Positions 1 through 8,304 of a DNA stretch of 64,000 nt are shown here, in pieces. Source of the DNA: Pseudomonas synxantha (GTDB taxonomy: Bacteria; Pseudomonadota; Gammaproteobacteria; Pseudomonadales; Pseudomonadaceae); assembly GCF_900105675.1 (NCBI RefSeq), contig NZ_LT629786.1:2170001-2234000 (forward strand), given 5' to 3'. The notes below the pieces were generated by a model. The model had not been told where the DNA came from and did no database searches. It saw nothing but the letters and a program-made list of their open reading frames with translations. A program made the translations under genes and the position numbers. The first letter of the stretch is position 1, and each line of letters begins with the position of its first letter.

Positions 1-1675
1 GTCGCAGCATGATCTGCGCATAAGTCATTGAGCTGGTCGAACCCGGAGATTGCGCCTCAATACGAGCCACAGCCGTCGTAAAAGTCACCCATGCGTGGGA
101 ACCCTTGACCAAGCTCTCAGGTATATCCTTCACCAAGAGTTCCGGGGCTTTGCGTGACAACAGTACAAACACCGCAAGGTCGACCGTTCGCGGCGTCGCT
201 TTGCCAGTCTGGATCAAGTAATCAGCCAACGCTGCGCGTATGTAGGAAGCGCTTCGCCCAGCAACGCTATTCAAATCGAATCCAGCGATATTGGTTCTGG
301 TAGAGAGCGACGGGCTGGTGAATACGTTCTGCTTCTCCAGGGAGACATGGAGCGCTGCCAGAACCCAGTCGTTGATAGGTTCCGACGAAGCGATTTCACC
401 GATTTCCTGCTCGGCAGCGCGACCTAGGGTTTGAGCGTTGCTTGACTTGAGGATGTCGTCAATGACGCGACGCGGGTCATTCTTGACAGCGTTCTCATCC
501 AATTCGATATCACGGGTCAGATACTCGAGTAAATCGCCCTCTGGCTCTGTTTTCAAGACATCATCAACGACGCGACTGAGTTGGCGTTGGTCCTGATTGC
601 TCAATAGCGTAGGCCACGACAGGGCCCCACCCATATTACCGTGTGCCGGCTTTTCCAGCGGCGGACTTGCCAGAGACTTTGCAATGGCCTCTAACTCTGA
701 AGGCTCCGTTGGAACCAACAAGCCATGGGCCTCTATATACTCGCGAAGGGTCACCGCCACGCCAGGCTTCAGCCCGTGGTTCAGGGCGTAGGAGGAGGCA
801 GGGTCTATATCGATGGGCGTATCCAGAGCAGTCTGCATCCGCTGGCGCTTGGACTGCTTGGACACCTCCAAATATTCGTCTTCGGTAAGGTTCGACTGTT
901 CACTTGCGCTAGCGAGATCTTCCATTATGCCTTTGGATGCCTCAGCTGCCAGCTTGGGTACTACCGCGATCACGGTCGTTTGGTTGTTCTGGTCACCGAG
1001 TTGTGCGGTATAACGGTCCAGATCCATCTTGGAAGGGAGATTGGAACTGTCTGCGCCAAGGGTACCTTTGCGGTCCCACCCGGCGATGTAATCGGTGATG
1101 GACGCCTCTTGCTCTGAGGGTGAGAGGGAGGGATCAAAAGGCAGGGAGTGGCCATAAAATTGGCCGATGTCCGAGATCCTTGCCGTGGTGGCTGTGTCTG
1201 ACCGTACGGAGGTGCCAGAACCTGCAAGAGCCGTAACGACGCTCTTAAGCAAAGGCCAACCAACAAATTCACGCAGGTCAACGGTTCCAAAACCGAACGA
1301 GCCCGGGACGTATAGGGTTCCATTTATATCGATGATGTTACGAGCTGACAGACTGACGCCTTTCTCGGCTGCCCAACTTTTCATTTGCGGGCTATCGAGG
1401 ATTTCATGAAGAAGTGTCCTCCACTGTCCGAAAGCAGATGCCGGCGGGATATCCTTGACGGTCCTCTGTCCAGGTTTCTCATCAGACCCCGGCGGTTGAT
1501 TCAACGCTTGCGCATACAACCTGGCCAGGCTTCGTTCACCCTTGTCCTGGGGTGTTTCAACGTCGTGCCTGGAAACCTCTGTATCGATAAGCGTCAGTGG
1601 CGTGGGGGAGGAACCTGCATTAATCCGCGCAGGCGTAGACAGTTCAGGCAGACGTGAATTAGGAATAATAGTCAT
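1..1675 (-). CDS. Large uncharacterised protein, N-terminal part, cut by the window edge
   Basis: An uninterrupted minus-strand reading frame starts with ATG at 1675 and is still open at base 1, giving at least 558 residues (N-terminus MTIIPNSRLPELSTPAR). There is no signal peptide or membrane segment. The chain is hydrophilic, with phrases such as DINGTLYVPGSFGFGTVDLR near residue 110-130 and long helical acidic stretches after residue 250. I do not recognise the domain. Length, lack of secretion signal and composition resemble very large Pseudomonas toxin/effector-type proteins, but that is only an impression. No good ribosome binding site precedes the ATG; only a GGA lies about 12 bases upstream. 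The numerous plus-strand ORFs here are shadows of this frame. Confidence 0.6.
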   Translation of the reverse strand, partial: MTIIPNSRLPELSTPARINAGSSPTPLTLIDTEVSRHDVETPQDKGERSLARLYAQALNQPPGSDEKPGQRTVKDIPPASAFGQWRTLLHEILDSPQMKSWAAEKGVSLSARNIIDINGTLYVPGSFGFGTVDLREFVGWPLLKSVVTALAGSGTSVRSDTATTARISDIGQFYGHSLPFDPSLSPSEQEASITDYIAGWDRKGTLGADSSNLPSKMDLDRYTAQLGDQNNQTTVIAVVPKLAAEASKGIMEDLASASEQSNLTEDEYLEVSKQSKRQRMQTALDTPIDIDPASSYALNHGLKPGVAVTLREYIEAHGLLVPTEPSELEAIAKSLASPPLEKPAHGNMGGALSWPTLLSNQDQRQLSRVVDDVLKTEPEGDLLEYLTRDIELDENAVKNDPRRVIDDILKSSNAQTLGRAAEQEIGEIASSEPINDWVLAALHVSLEKQNVFTSPSLSTRTNIAGFDLNSVAGRSASYIRAALADYLIQTGKATPRTVDLAVFVLLSRKAPELLVKDIPESLVKGSHAWVTFTTAVARIEAQSPGSTSSMTYAQIMLR

Positions 1676-1689
1676 CAGAAATGGTCCAG

Positions 1690-1756
1690 ATCGATGTAGT
1701 TTGGGTTCTTTACAAAAGTTGTTCGCAACCCTATGTGGAAAGAAACCTACATCGAT
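1690..1756. repeat. Inverted repeat in the leader of the large minus-strand gene
   Basis: ATCGATGTAG at 1690-1699 is repeated as its exact complement CTACATCGAT at 1747-1756. A small GTTG-TTCG-CAAC hairpin lies between them at 1718-1729. The outer arms can be extended imperfectly through GGTTCTTT/AAAGAAAC. It sits just upstream of the ATG at 1675 and could be a regulator site or an mRNA leader structure. No function is established. Confidence 0.5.
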
Positions 1757-1807
1757 TCCATCTGCTGCTTGTTAAACCATTACAGCCTATTACGAGTTCT
1801 GACTGCT

Positions 1808-3478
1808 CTACACCTGGATCATCTCCCGCACCTTGGCCGTCAATAAATCAAAGGTGAACGGCTTGGTGATCAACTGCATCCCGGGGTCCAGGAAGCCCCC
1901 GCGCACCGCCGCATGTTCGGCATAACCGGTGATGAACAACACCTTGAGAGCCGGGCGAATCTGCCGACCAATTTCTGCCAATTGCCGCCCGTTCATGCCG
2001 GGCAAGCCGACATCGCTGATCATTAGATCAATGCGTTGCCCGGACTCAATGATCGGCACCGCCGTATCCGCGTCGCACGCCTCGACAAATCCATAGCCCA
2101 ACTCTTTGAGTACGGCGCTGACCAATACCCGGACAGCGGGATCGTCTTCGACGATCAGTACGGTTTCCCCCGCACTGGCAAACGGCAACAATGTCGGGTT
2201 GATCGGCTCCTGTGTCTGCATCTCGCCAATGAAACGCGGCAGAAACAAACTTACCGTGGTGCCTTTGCCGAGTTGGCTGTGAATCGTCACATGGCCGTGG
2301 GATTGGCGGGCGAAGCCGTAGATCATCGACAGTCCCAGCCCCGTGCCCTGGCCGATGGGCTTGGTGGTAAAAAACGGGTCGAACACACGGTTCATCAGAT
2401 GTTCGGGAATCCCGCAGCCTGTATCGCTGACGCTCAGTTCAACGTAATCGCCGGGCTGCAAGGTGCCGTAGGCCGCAGTGAATACGCTGTCCAGATGCCG
2501 GTTACAGGTTTCGACGATCAACTTGCCGCCGTTGGGCATCGCATCTCGGGCATTGATGACCAAGTTGAGCAGTGCACTTTCCAGTTGATTGGGGTCGGCT
2601 TCGGCAGTCCACAGCGTGCTCGCCAGGCGCATGTCCAGTGCGATGCTTTCGTTGATGCTGCGTTGCAGCAACTCGCCCATGGAGGACACCAATTGGTTGA
2701 TTTCCACGGGTTTGGAATCCAATGACTGGCGCCTGGAGAAAGCCAGCAGGCGGTGGGTGAGGGCGGCAGCGCGGTTTGCCGAGGTGACGCCCAGGTCGAT
2801 CAGGCTGTCCAGATCATCCAGCTTGCCGCGGGACACGCGCCTGCGGAGCAACTCCAGGCTGCCGATGATCCCTGTAAGCATATTGTTGAAGTCATGGGCG
2901 ATGCCGCCGGTCAACTGGCCGACGGCTTCCATTTTCTGTGACTGGCGCAAGGCTTCTTCGTTTTGCCGCAATTGCGCCGTACGTTCTTCGACTTGCTGTT
3001 CAAGGGTTTCCAGGATGCGTTGCAGGCGCAGTTCGCTTTCGCTCAGGTCGATCAATCGGTCGCGTGCTTCGTATTGGCGCCGCCGACCGCGCAGGGCAGT
3101 GCTGACCAGGCTGATCAGCGTGACCGGGTGGAAGGGGCGCTCCAGGAACGTTACGTTACCCAGCAAGCCACTCAAGTGCGATGTGCCGTTCTGCTCGTTG
3201 CCGCCGTGATGGGTCATCAGCACGATAGGCAGGTCGGACCACGCCGGCTGCTGGTGCAAATGATTGAGCAGCGGCTCAAGATCCACGCCGCGCAACGCCT
3301 CGGCCGCAATGATCAGCATGCCGGCGCCTTGCTCCATGGCTTCGCACAGCGCGCTTAGGTTGCTGACCACCATGCCGCTGTAGCCTGCCTCATTGAGCAT
3401 CATCAGCGCCAGCGAACCGTCGCGGCCCATGGGTGCCAGGACGATGGCACGTTCTGAGACCGGAGAAAGAGCCGGCAC
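1808..3478 (-). CDS. Hybrid sensor histidine kinase with N-terminal pseudo-receiver
   Basis: 556 residues, GTG start. Residues 10-130 have the layout of a receiver domain, but the phospho-acceptor aspartate position reads IIAAEAL and the usual KPF reads ERPF, so it is probably a non-phosphorylatable pseudo-receiver. A coiled coil (residues 140-180) leads to a HisKA box GGIAHDFNN with the phospho-histidine near 195. Then comes an HATPase_c domain (VINARDAM, DTGCGI, GTGLGLSMIYGF) and a C-terminal receiver with acceptor Asp in MISDVGLPGMNG. It is cytoplasmic, with no membrane segment. The GTG overlaps the stop of the upstream KaiC-like gene (TAGTG), so the two are translationally coupled and probably signal together. 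Output target unknown. Confidence 0.9.
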   Translation of the reverse strand: MPALSPVSERAIVLAPMGRDGSLALMMLNEAGYSGMVVSNLSALCEAMEQGAGMLIIAAEALRGVDLEPLLNHLHQQPAWSDLPIVLMTHHGGNEQNGTSHLSGLLGNVTFLERPFHPVTLISLVSTALRGRRRQYEARDRLIDLSESELRLQRILETLEQQVEERTAQLRQNEEALRQSQKMEAVGQLTGGIAHDFNNMLTGIIGSLELLRRRVSRGKLDDLDSLIDLGVTSANRAAALTHRLLAFSRRQSLDSKPVEINQLVSSMGELLQRSINESIALDMRLASTLWTAEADPNQLESALLNLVINARDAMPNGGKLIVETCNRHLDSVFTAAYGTLQPGDYVELSVSDTGCGIPEHLMNRVFDPFFTTKPIGQGTGLGLSMIYGFARQSHGHVTIHSQLGKGTTVSLFLPRFIGEMQTQEPINPTLLPFASAGETVLIVEDDPAVRVLVSAVLKELGYGFVEACDADTAVPIIESGQRIDLMISDVGLPGMNGRQLAEIGRQIRPALKVLFITGYAEHAAVRGGFLDPGMQLITKPFTFDLLTAKVREMIQV

Positions 3479-4977
3479 TAGCCCTCATCCTTCAGCAGTG
3501 GGGAACCGGCGCCCATATAAATCGGAATGCCGCGCAGTACACCCTGGAAATTATCCAGCGGTTCGCCAACCGTCATGCCGCGGCTGCCGATACGGTATTC
3601 GCGAATGGTCGACTCGTGTGAGCCGGTCCTTTTCTTGATGATTGAAATGGCCCGGCGGACTTTGCCCAGGGCTTCAAAATAGCGCAGCAGAATCACGGTA
3701 TCGGCCAGGTAGGTAATGTCGACGGGGGTTTGCATATCGCCAACCAATCCATGTTGGGCCACGGTCATGAAGGTCGCGGCACCGCGGCGATTGAGGTACA
3801 GCAGCAGCTCGTGCATGTGCAGGATCAGCGCGTTCTCTTCCGGCATGGCAGCCTGGTAGCCGTTGATACTGTCGATGACCACGGTCTTGATGCCGCCTTC
3901 ATCCACGCAGCGACGTACGCGGTGCGAGAATTCGCCGGGGGACAACTCAGCGGCGTCGACCTGTTCGATCAGCAGGTTGCCGGTGCCTTGCAACGCAGCG
4001 AGGTCGATGCCCATGTTTTTCATGCGCTCGAACAGCAGGCCCAGTTCTTCATCGAAGATAAACAATGCGGCTTTCTCGCCACGAGCCACCGCGGCGGCGG
4101 CGAAGATCATCGAGATCAGCGACTTGCCGGTGCCGGCCGGGCCAAGGATCAGGCTGCTGGAGCCAGTCTCGATACCGCCGCCGAGCAGCGAATCCAGTTC
4201 CGGGATGCCACAGGTCAATGTCTGGCGGTTGTAGCCGCCACGATGCTCAGCTGCCACCAGGCGCGGGAACACGTGGATGCCGTCGCCCATGATGGTGAAA
4301 TCGTGAAAACCGCCACGGTATTTCTGGCCGCGGTATTTCACCACCCTCACACGGCGGCGCTCGGCACCGTAGTTGGGGGTCAGTTCCTCAAGGCGGATCA
4401 CCCCGTGGGCAACGCTGTGCACGGTTTTATCCAGGGATTCGGTGGTCAGGTCATCCAACAGTAATACAGTCGCGTCATAGCGCACGAAGTAATGCTTGAT
4501 GGCCAGGATCTGCCGGCGGTAGCGCAGGGAGCTTTGCGCCAGCAGGCGGATTTCCGAGAGACTGTCGACCACCACGCGGGTCGGCTTGACCCGTTCTACC
4601 ACTTCAAAAATCTGGCGGGTGGCCTCACCCAGTTCAAGGTCGGAGGAATACAGCAGACTTTGCTGGTGCTCGGCGTTGAGCAGGCTCTCCGGTGGGGTCA
4701 ATTCGAAAATAAAGATATTGTCATCCAGGTCCCAGCCATGGGACTTGGCACCCTGGCGCAATTCGCGCTCAGTCTCCGACAGGGTGATATACAAGCAGCG
4801 TTCACCGTTTTGCGCGCCGGCCTGCAGGAAGTGCAACGCCACGGTGGTTTTACCGGTGCCGGGTTCGCCTTCCAGGAGGAACAGATGGCTGCGCGATAGC
4901 CCCCCGGCAAGAATGTCATCAAGACCTTCGATGCCGGTGGCCGCCTTTTCACTGAACAGCTCTTTGGATGTAGACAA
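3478..4977 (-). CDS. KaiC-like double-domain RecA-family ATPase
   Basis: About 499 residues. Two tandem KaiC domains are visible, each with a Walker A box: GEPGTGKTT near residue 38 and GPAGTGKSL near 280. Each is followed by the RecA-type core (VVVDSLSEIR, VVIDSINGYQ). It belongs to the proteobacterial KaiC-like family, which occurs without kaiA/kaiB and is often next to histidine kinases. The first in-frame start is a TTG at 5001, but I prefer the TTG at 4977 (MSTSKELFSEKAATGI), which has GAGGG six bases upstream. The stop overlaps the start of the hybrid kinase gene. The likely role is a signalling ATPase acting with that kinase; clock function is not implied. Confidence 0.88.
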   Translation of the reverse strand: MSTSKELFSEKAATGIEGLDDILAGGLSRSHLFLLEGEPGTGKTTVALHFLQAGAQNGERCLYITLSETERELRQGAKSHGWDLDDNIFIFELTPPESLLNAEHQQSLLYSSDLELGEATRQIFEVVERVKPTRVVVDSLSEIRLLAQSSLRYRRQILAIKHYFVRYDATVLLLDDLTTESLDKTVHSVAHGVIRLEELTPNYGAERRRVRVVKYRGQKYRGGFHDFTIMGDGIHVFPRLVAAEHRGGYNRQTLTCGIPELDSLLGGGIETGSSSLILGPAGTGKSLISMIFAAAAVARGEKAALFIFDEELGLLFERMKNMGIDLAALQGTGNLLIEQVDAAELSPGEFSHRVRRCVDEGGIKTVVIDSINGYQAAMPEENALILHMHELLLYLNRRGAATFMTVAQHGLVGDMQTPVDITYLADTVILLRYFEALGKVRRAISIIKKRTGSHESTIREYRIGSRGMTVGEPLDNFQGVLRGIPIYMGAGSPLLKDEG

Positions 4978-5117
4978 GAAGTGCCCTCGGGTCACGTACA
5001 AGTAGAGGGGCGCGCCGAGAGGGACGCGCCATATTTACTTGACCGTAGTGGCCAGTGGCGGTTCAACGTTTCGTAAAAATTGCAGAAGGCCCCGGTACGG
5101 CACGAGCAAGCTGGCGC

Positions 5118-6176
5118 CTACAGACCTTGTTGCAGCGCCGGGTCGTCCGGGTTCTGCTGCTCCAGTTGCGCGAGCAGTACCTGGACGTTCTGCAGTTGCC
5201 CGGTTTCTTTCCAGTAGTTGACCAGCAGCACGCGGGCCTTGCGGTTGGCCGGATGACGCTGGACGATTTCTTCCAGTTGACGCTGGGCTGCCTCGACTTC
5301 GTCTTGGGCATGCAGGGTGGTGGCCAGGTCGTAGCGGTAATCCTGGTTGTCCGGCTCAAGCTCCACCGCCTTGGACAGGCCGAGCAGCGCATACGGGCGC
5401 TCGCCATGGTGCAGCAGCCACATGCCCAAGGCATGCTGCAGGTAGGCCGACTCCGGGTGCGCCGCCAATTGCCGCGCCAACAGTTGGCGCGACTCGTCGC
5501 TCTTGCCTTGCTTGTCCAGCAGTTCGATCTGCGACACGACCGCCTGCAAGTTATCCGGCTGCAAACGCATCGCCTGCTCCAGGGCGTTTTGTGCCTGCGG
5601 CAACAGGGCGCTGTGGATGTACAGGCGTGCCAGTTGAATCCAGCCTTCGGCGGTCTCGGGCTGGGCCTTGAGGGTTTTCACGAACTCGTCGAGCACCTGC
5701 TGCAGGGGGCCGAAATACAAGCCCAGGGTATCCGGCGACAGGCCGAGCAAGGCATTGGCGGCGGCAAAGCGCACTGGCTGTTCGGGATCATCCAGGACCG
5801 GGCCGAGCAGCAAGGTGCGCTGGCCGCTGGGTACCAGGCCGACGATGCTGTGAATCGCGGCTTCGCGCACCACTGGCGATTCATTGGCCAAGTCTTTATC
5901 CGCCAGCTTAAGTGCTTGAGGGCTGGGGTAATTGGGCAACTCGGCATGCAAGGCGGCGCGGCGTTCAGGCGACAGGTCCGGGCGCCCCAGCTGTTGATAC
6001 AGCACCCGCGCCGCGCCCGGCTCACCGTTGTGTGCCTGCTTCAATGCCTTGGAGTAACCATGGGCAATGGCCGGTGTCACGGCGACAGGTGCGGTGCGGG
6101 AAAAAAACCAGCTGACCAGTACGATCAGCAACAGGGCACACAGGCCGATGATGGAATAACGGCGTGACTTTGACAT
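5118..6176 (-). CDS. Membrane-anchored tetratricopeptide repeat protein
   Basis: About 352 residues from MSKSRRYSI; an in-frame ATG nine codons upstream is less likely. A single N-terminal membrane segment (residues 7-25, IIGLCALLLIVLVSWFF) anchors a periplasmic domain. The middle holds a HEAT-like stretch (SPVVREAAIHSIVGL, PVRFAAANALLGL). The C-terminal half holds at least four TPR units (AEGWIQLARLYI, AYLQHALGMWLL, DYRYDLATTLHA). The CcmH/NrfG-like architecture suggests a scaffold for a periplasmic assembly, but no partner can be named. It lies between the bestrophin gene and kaiC-like gene on the same strand, with a gap of about 140 bases to the latter. Confidence 0.8.
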   Translation of the reverse strand: MSKSRRYSIIGLCALLLIVLVSWFFSRTAPVAVTPAIAHGYSKALKQAHNGEPGAARVLYQQLGRPDLSPERRAALHAELPNYPSPQALKLADKDLANESPVVREAAIHSIVGLVPSGQRTLLLGPVLDDPEQPVRFAAANALLGLSPDTLGLYFGPLQQVLDEFVKTLKAQPETAEGWIQLARLYIHSALLPQAQNALEQAMRLQPDNLQAVVSQIELLDKQGKSDESRQLLARQLAAHPESAYLQHALGMWLLHHGERPYALLGLSKAVELEPDNQDYRYDLATTLHAQDEVEAAQRQLEEIVQRHPANRKARVLLVNYWKETGQLQNVQVLLAQLEQQNPDDPALQQGL

Positions 6177-6246
6177 GCGGGTGTCCGAAAGCTCGAGCAG
6201 CAAAGCCCCAAGCTTCGGTCAGTGCAAGGCAGGTGTCAAACCGGCG

Positions 6247-7140
6247 TCAGGTCAGCACGTAATCCAGCGGCTCAAGGGCAGGAGGTAGTTCGTCTACGCC
6301 AAGGGCCGCGAGGATCTCGCGCTCCAGGGTACGCAGGATGGCATCGCACGGCAGGTCGTTTTCGTCGAAGCCGAACGGGTCCTCCAATTCGTCGCCGATC
6401 GCATCCAGGCCAAAGAAGGTGTAGCTGACGATAGCGGTGAACACCGGCGTCAACCATCCCAGCGGCTCGGCCATGGCGAATGGCAGCAGGATGCAGAACA
6501 GGTAGATGGTACGGTGCAGCAGCAGGGTGTAGGGGAAGGGCAGCGGTGTGGTCTTGACGCGCTCGCACGACGCCTGCACCTGGCTCAGGCTGACCAGCCG
6601 GGCCTCCAGTTGGGTGTAGCGCCACTCACTGATCACACCCTGGCAGGCCAGTGCGGAAAACCGCGCACCGAGTGTTTGCAGCACGCTGTCAGGCAGGTTG
6701 GGGTGGCTTGCTTGCACCGCTATCCAGGGTGTTATCGCGCGGGTTTCATCTTCACGGCGCAGATGAGCGATCAAGCCGTGGGCAAAACCGCACAGGCCGC
6801 GCAACAAGCCGTTACGCTCGACGGTGTCGCCCAGCACCTGGGTTTCGCGGATCAGCGAACGCACCTCAATGATCATTTGCCCAAGCTGTTTGCGGCCCTC
6901 CCACCAGCGGTCGTAGCAGGCATTGTTGCGAAAACTCATGAAGATCGACAACGACAAACCCAGCAAGGTGAACGGCGTGGCGTTGACCTTGGAAAAGTAC
7001 GCCGGGTGCAGGGTTTCCACCAGCACGATCACTGAGGCGAGCAGCGTGACCATCAGGCTGCGCCAGGCAATGCGCTTGGCAATCGAGCCCTTGAGAGAAA
7101 ACAGGATACCCAGGAGGTTGGGCTTTGGACGAACGATCAT
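6247..7140 (-). CDS. Bestrophin family (UPF0187) ion channel protein
   Basis: 297 residues, typical for bacterial bestrophins. The family signature is clear: an N-terminal basic segment, TM1 (LMVTLLASVIVLVETL), the motif PFTLLGLSLSIFMSFRNNAC followed by YDRWWEGRKQLG, a middle helical domain, and a C-terminal TM pair followed by GLDAIGDELEDPFGFDENDLP. Bacterial homologues such as the Klebsiella protein form pentameric cation channels of the inner membrane. The gene is on the same strand as the TPR gene 70 bases downstream. The physiological role in Pseudomonas is unknown. Confidence 0.92.
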   Translation of the reverse strand: MIVRPKPNLLGILFSLKGSIAKRIAWRSLMVTLLASVIVLVETLHPAYFSKVNATPFTLLGLSLSIFMSFRNNACYDRWWEGRKQLGQMIIEVRSLIRETQVLGDTVERNGLLRGLCGFAHGLIAHLRREDETRAITPWIAVQASHPNLPDSVLQTLGARFSALACQGVISEWRYTQLEARLVSLSQVQASCERVKTTPLPFPYTLLLHRTIYLFCILLPFAMAEPLGWLTPVFTAIVSYTFFGLDAIGDELEDPFGFDENDLPCDAILRTLEREILAALGVDELPPALEPLDYVLT

Positions 7141-7323
7141 GGCAGGCTTCTGTGGTGGTGCAGGCCGTCAGGTTAGAAGCTGGCAGGCAGAGCGTCCAAT
7201 CACTTGGGTCGACCGCCTGATCATTGGTATCGATCAGGGGGAGGGCAGGCGTGGCGTGCCCCTGAATTTGCGACGAGGGAACTTGATTTCGTGGCGGTCT
7301 GATTGACTGCACTCGGTAAAAAT

Positions 7324-7814
7324 GTGGGAGGGGGCTTGCCCCAATGGCTATAGGTATCTACACAATTTCTGGTATGGCGCTGTACCTGTGGGAGGGGGCT
7401 TGCTCCCGATGGCGGCCTCAGGGCCGACCAGGATGTTGGATCAGACCGAGTACATATCCATTCCTGCGGTAACGGCGGCTATTGGTTCCGCCCTGACGGC
7501 GGGTCACTTTTGAAAAGAGCCCAAAAGTAACCAAAAGGCTCTTGCCCCACCACTCGGCACCTCGCCCAGGCTCGGTGTACCCGTAATCCGACATGGATTT
7601 GGGGGGCCGCCGCCACGCGCCATCCATGGCGCGGGGCGGCTAAACCGGCATCCCTGCCGGTTTACCCCCCAAATCCCTGTCGAATTCCGGCCAGCGTGGT
7701 TTAACGGGGCGCCTAAGATCAAAAGCAGATCAAGATCAAGAGCGGCTCGCTGCGCATCGTGGTTACTGACGGTCGCTACGTCAGATTTGTGTAGATACCC
7801 ATGCCCCTCCCATA
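7324..7814 (+). mobile_element. REP-flanked non-coding repeat element, copy 1
   Basis: The core runs from GGTATCTACACAA (7353) to its inverted copy TTGTGTAGATACC (7787-7799). REP sequences lie outside at 7324 and inside at 7388-7410, and a degenerate inverted one follows at about 7802. A 78-bp section (7597-7674) has outer arms ATTTGGGGGG/CCCCCCAAAT enclosing two further hairpins (CGCGCCAT..ATGGCGCG and AAACCGGCA..TGCCGGTTT), so it can fold into a three-way cruciform. No convincing protein is encoded, and the short ORFs on both strands are not conserved as proteins between copies. A second copy in the same orientation lies at 43694-44162. It looks like a non-autonomous, MITE-like element; no transposase or RAYT gene is present in the window. 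Confidence 0.8.
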
Positions 7815-7852
7815 TTTGGTTCGCGGCGCACCATGCGAATACTCGGTGGCCG

Positions 7853-8233
7853 TCAGGCCTTGGCCGCCATCGCCGTCACTTCGACACGCATGCCTTCCAC
7901 AGCCAGCGCAGCAACGCCCACCGCAGCGCGTACCGGCCATGGTTTGGCGAAAAAGCGCTTGTAGACTTCGTTGAACGCCGCACGGTCGGCCATGTCGGTG
8001 AGGTAGATGGTCAGGTGCATGACCCGGTCCATGGAGCTGCCGGCTTTTTCTAGCGCGACTTTCAAGGCTTGCAGGGTGCACTCGCTTTGCAGAGTGACAT
8101 CGCCCAGTTCCAGGCTGCCGTCGGCGCGGGTTGGCACTTGGGTGGAAACCAGGATGCCGTTGAAGCCGATAACATCGGAAGAAATGGAATCGGCATCCGG
8201 GTCGGGGGTGTAGGACAGGTCGTGGTTGGCCAT
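7853..8233 (-). CDS. RidA/YjgF/UK114 family enamine/imine deaminase-like protein
   Basis: 126 residues from MANHDLSYTPDPDADS. An upstream in-frame ATG would add 12 residues with no family support, and GAGGT lies just before the chosen start. The family core is visible: GFNGILVSTQVPTRADGSL, the TLQALKVALEKAGSSMDRVMH trimer interface and the C-terminal KPWPVRAAVGVAAL, where the arginine matches the conserved substrate-binding Arg of active RidA. Members hydrolyse reactive 2-aminoacrylate and related enamines. It has a 71-base gap to the fabF-like gene upstream on the same strand, so it may be co-transcribed and help in that pathway. Confidence 0.9.
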   Translation of the reverse strand: MANHDLSYTPDPDADSISSDVIGFNGILVSTQVPTRADGSLELGDVTLQSECTLQALKVALEKAGSSMDRVMHLTIYLTDMADRAAFNEVYKRFFAKPWPVRAAVGVAALAVEGMRVEVTAMAAKA

Positions 8234-8304
8234 GGGCACCTCTTGTTGGCAGGGACAGAAAGGCGCCATGGTCCGCGAAATTCACCTCAGGGGCAAACCC
8301 CAGC

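Noticed and set aside
5055..6167. 370-codon plus-strand open frame
   Set aside because: Antisense of the TPR protein gene; Gln/Arg/Leu-rich composition is typical of shadow frames.
7418..7722. Short minus-strand ORFs in repeat copy 1 (and matching ones at 43628-44182)
   Set aside because: The frames differ between the two copies and follow palindromic DNA; such ORFs are probably annotation artefacts of the repeat.
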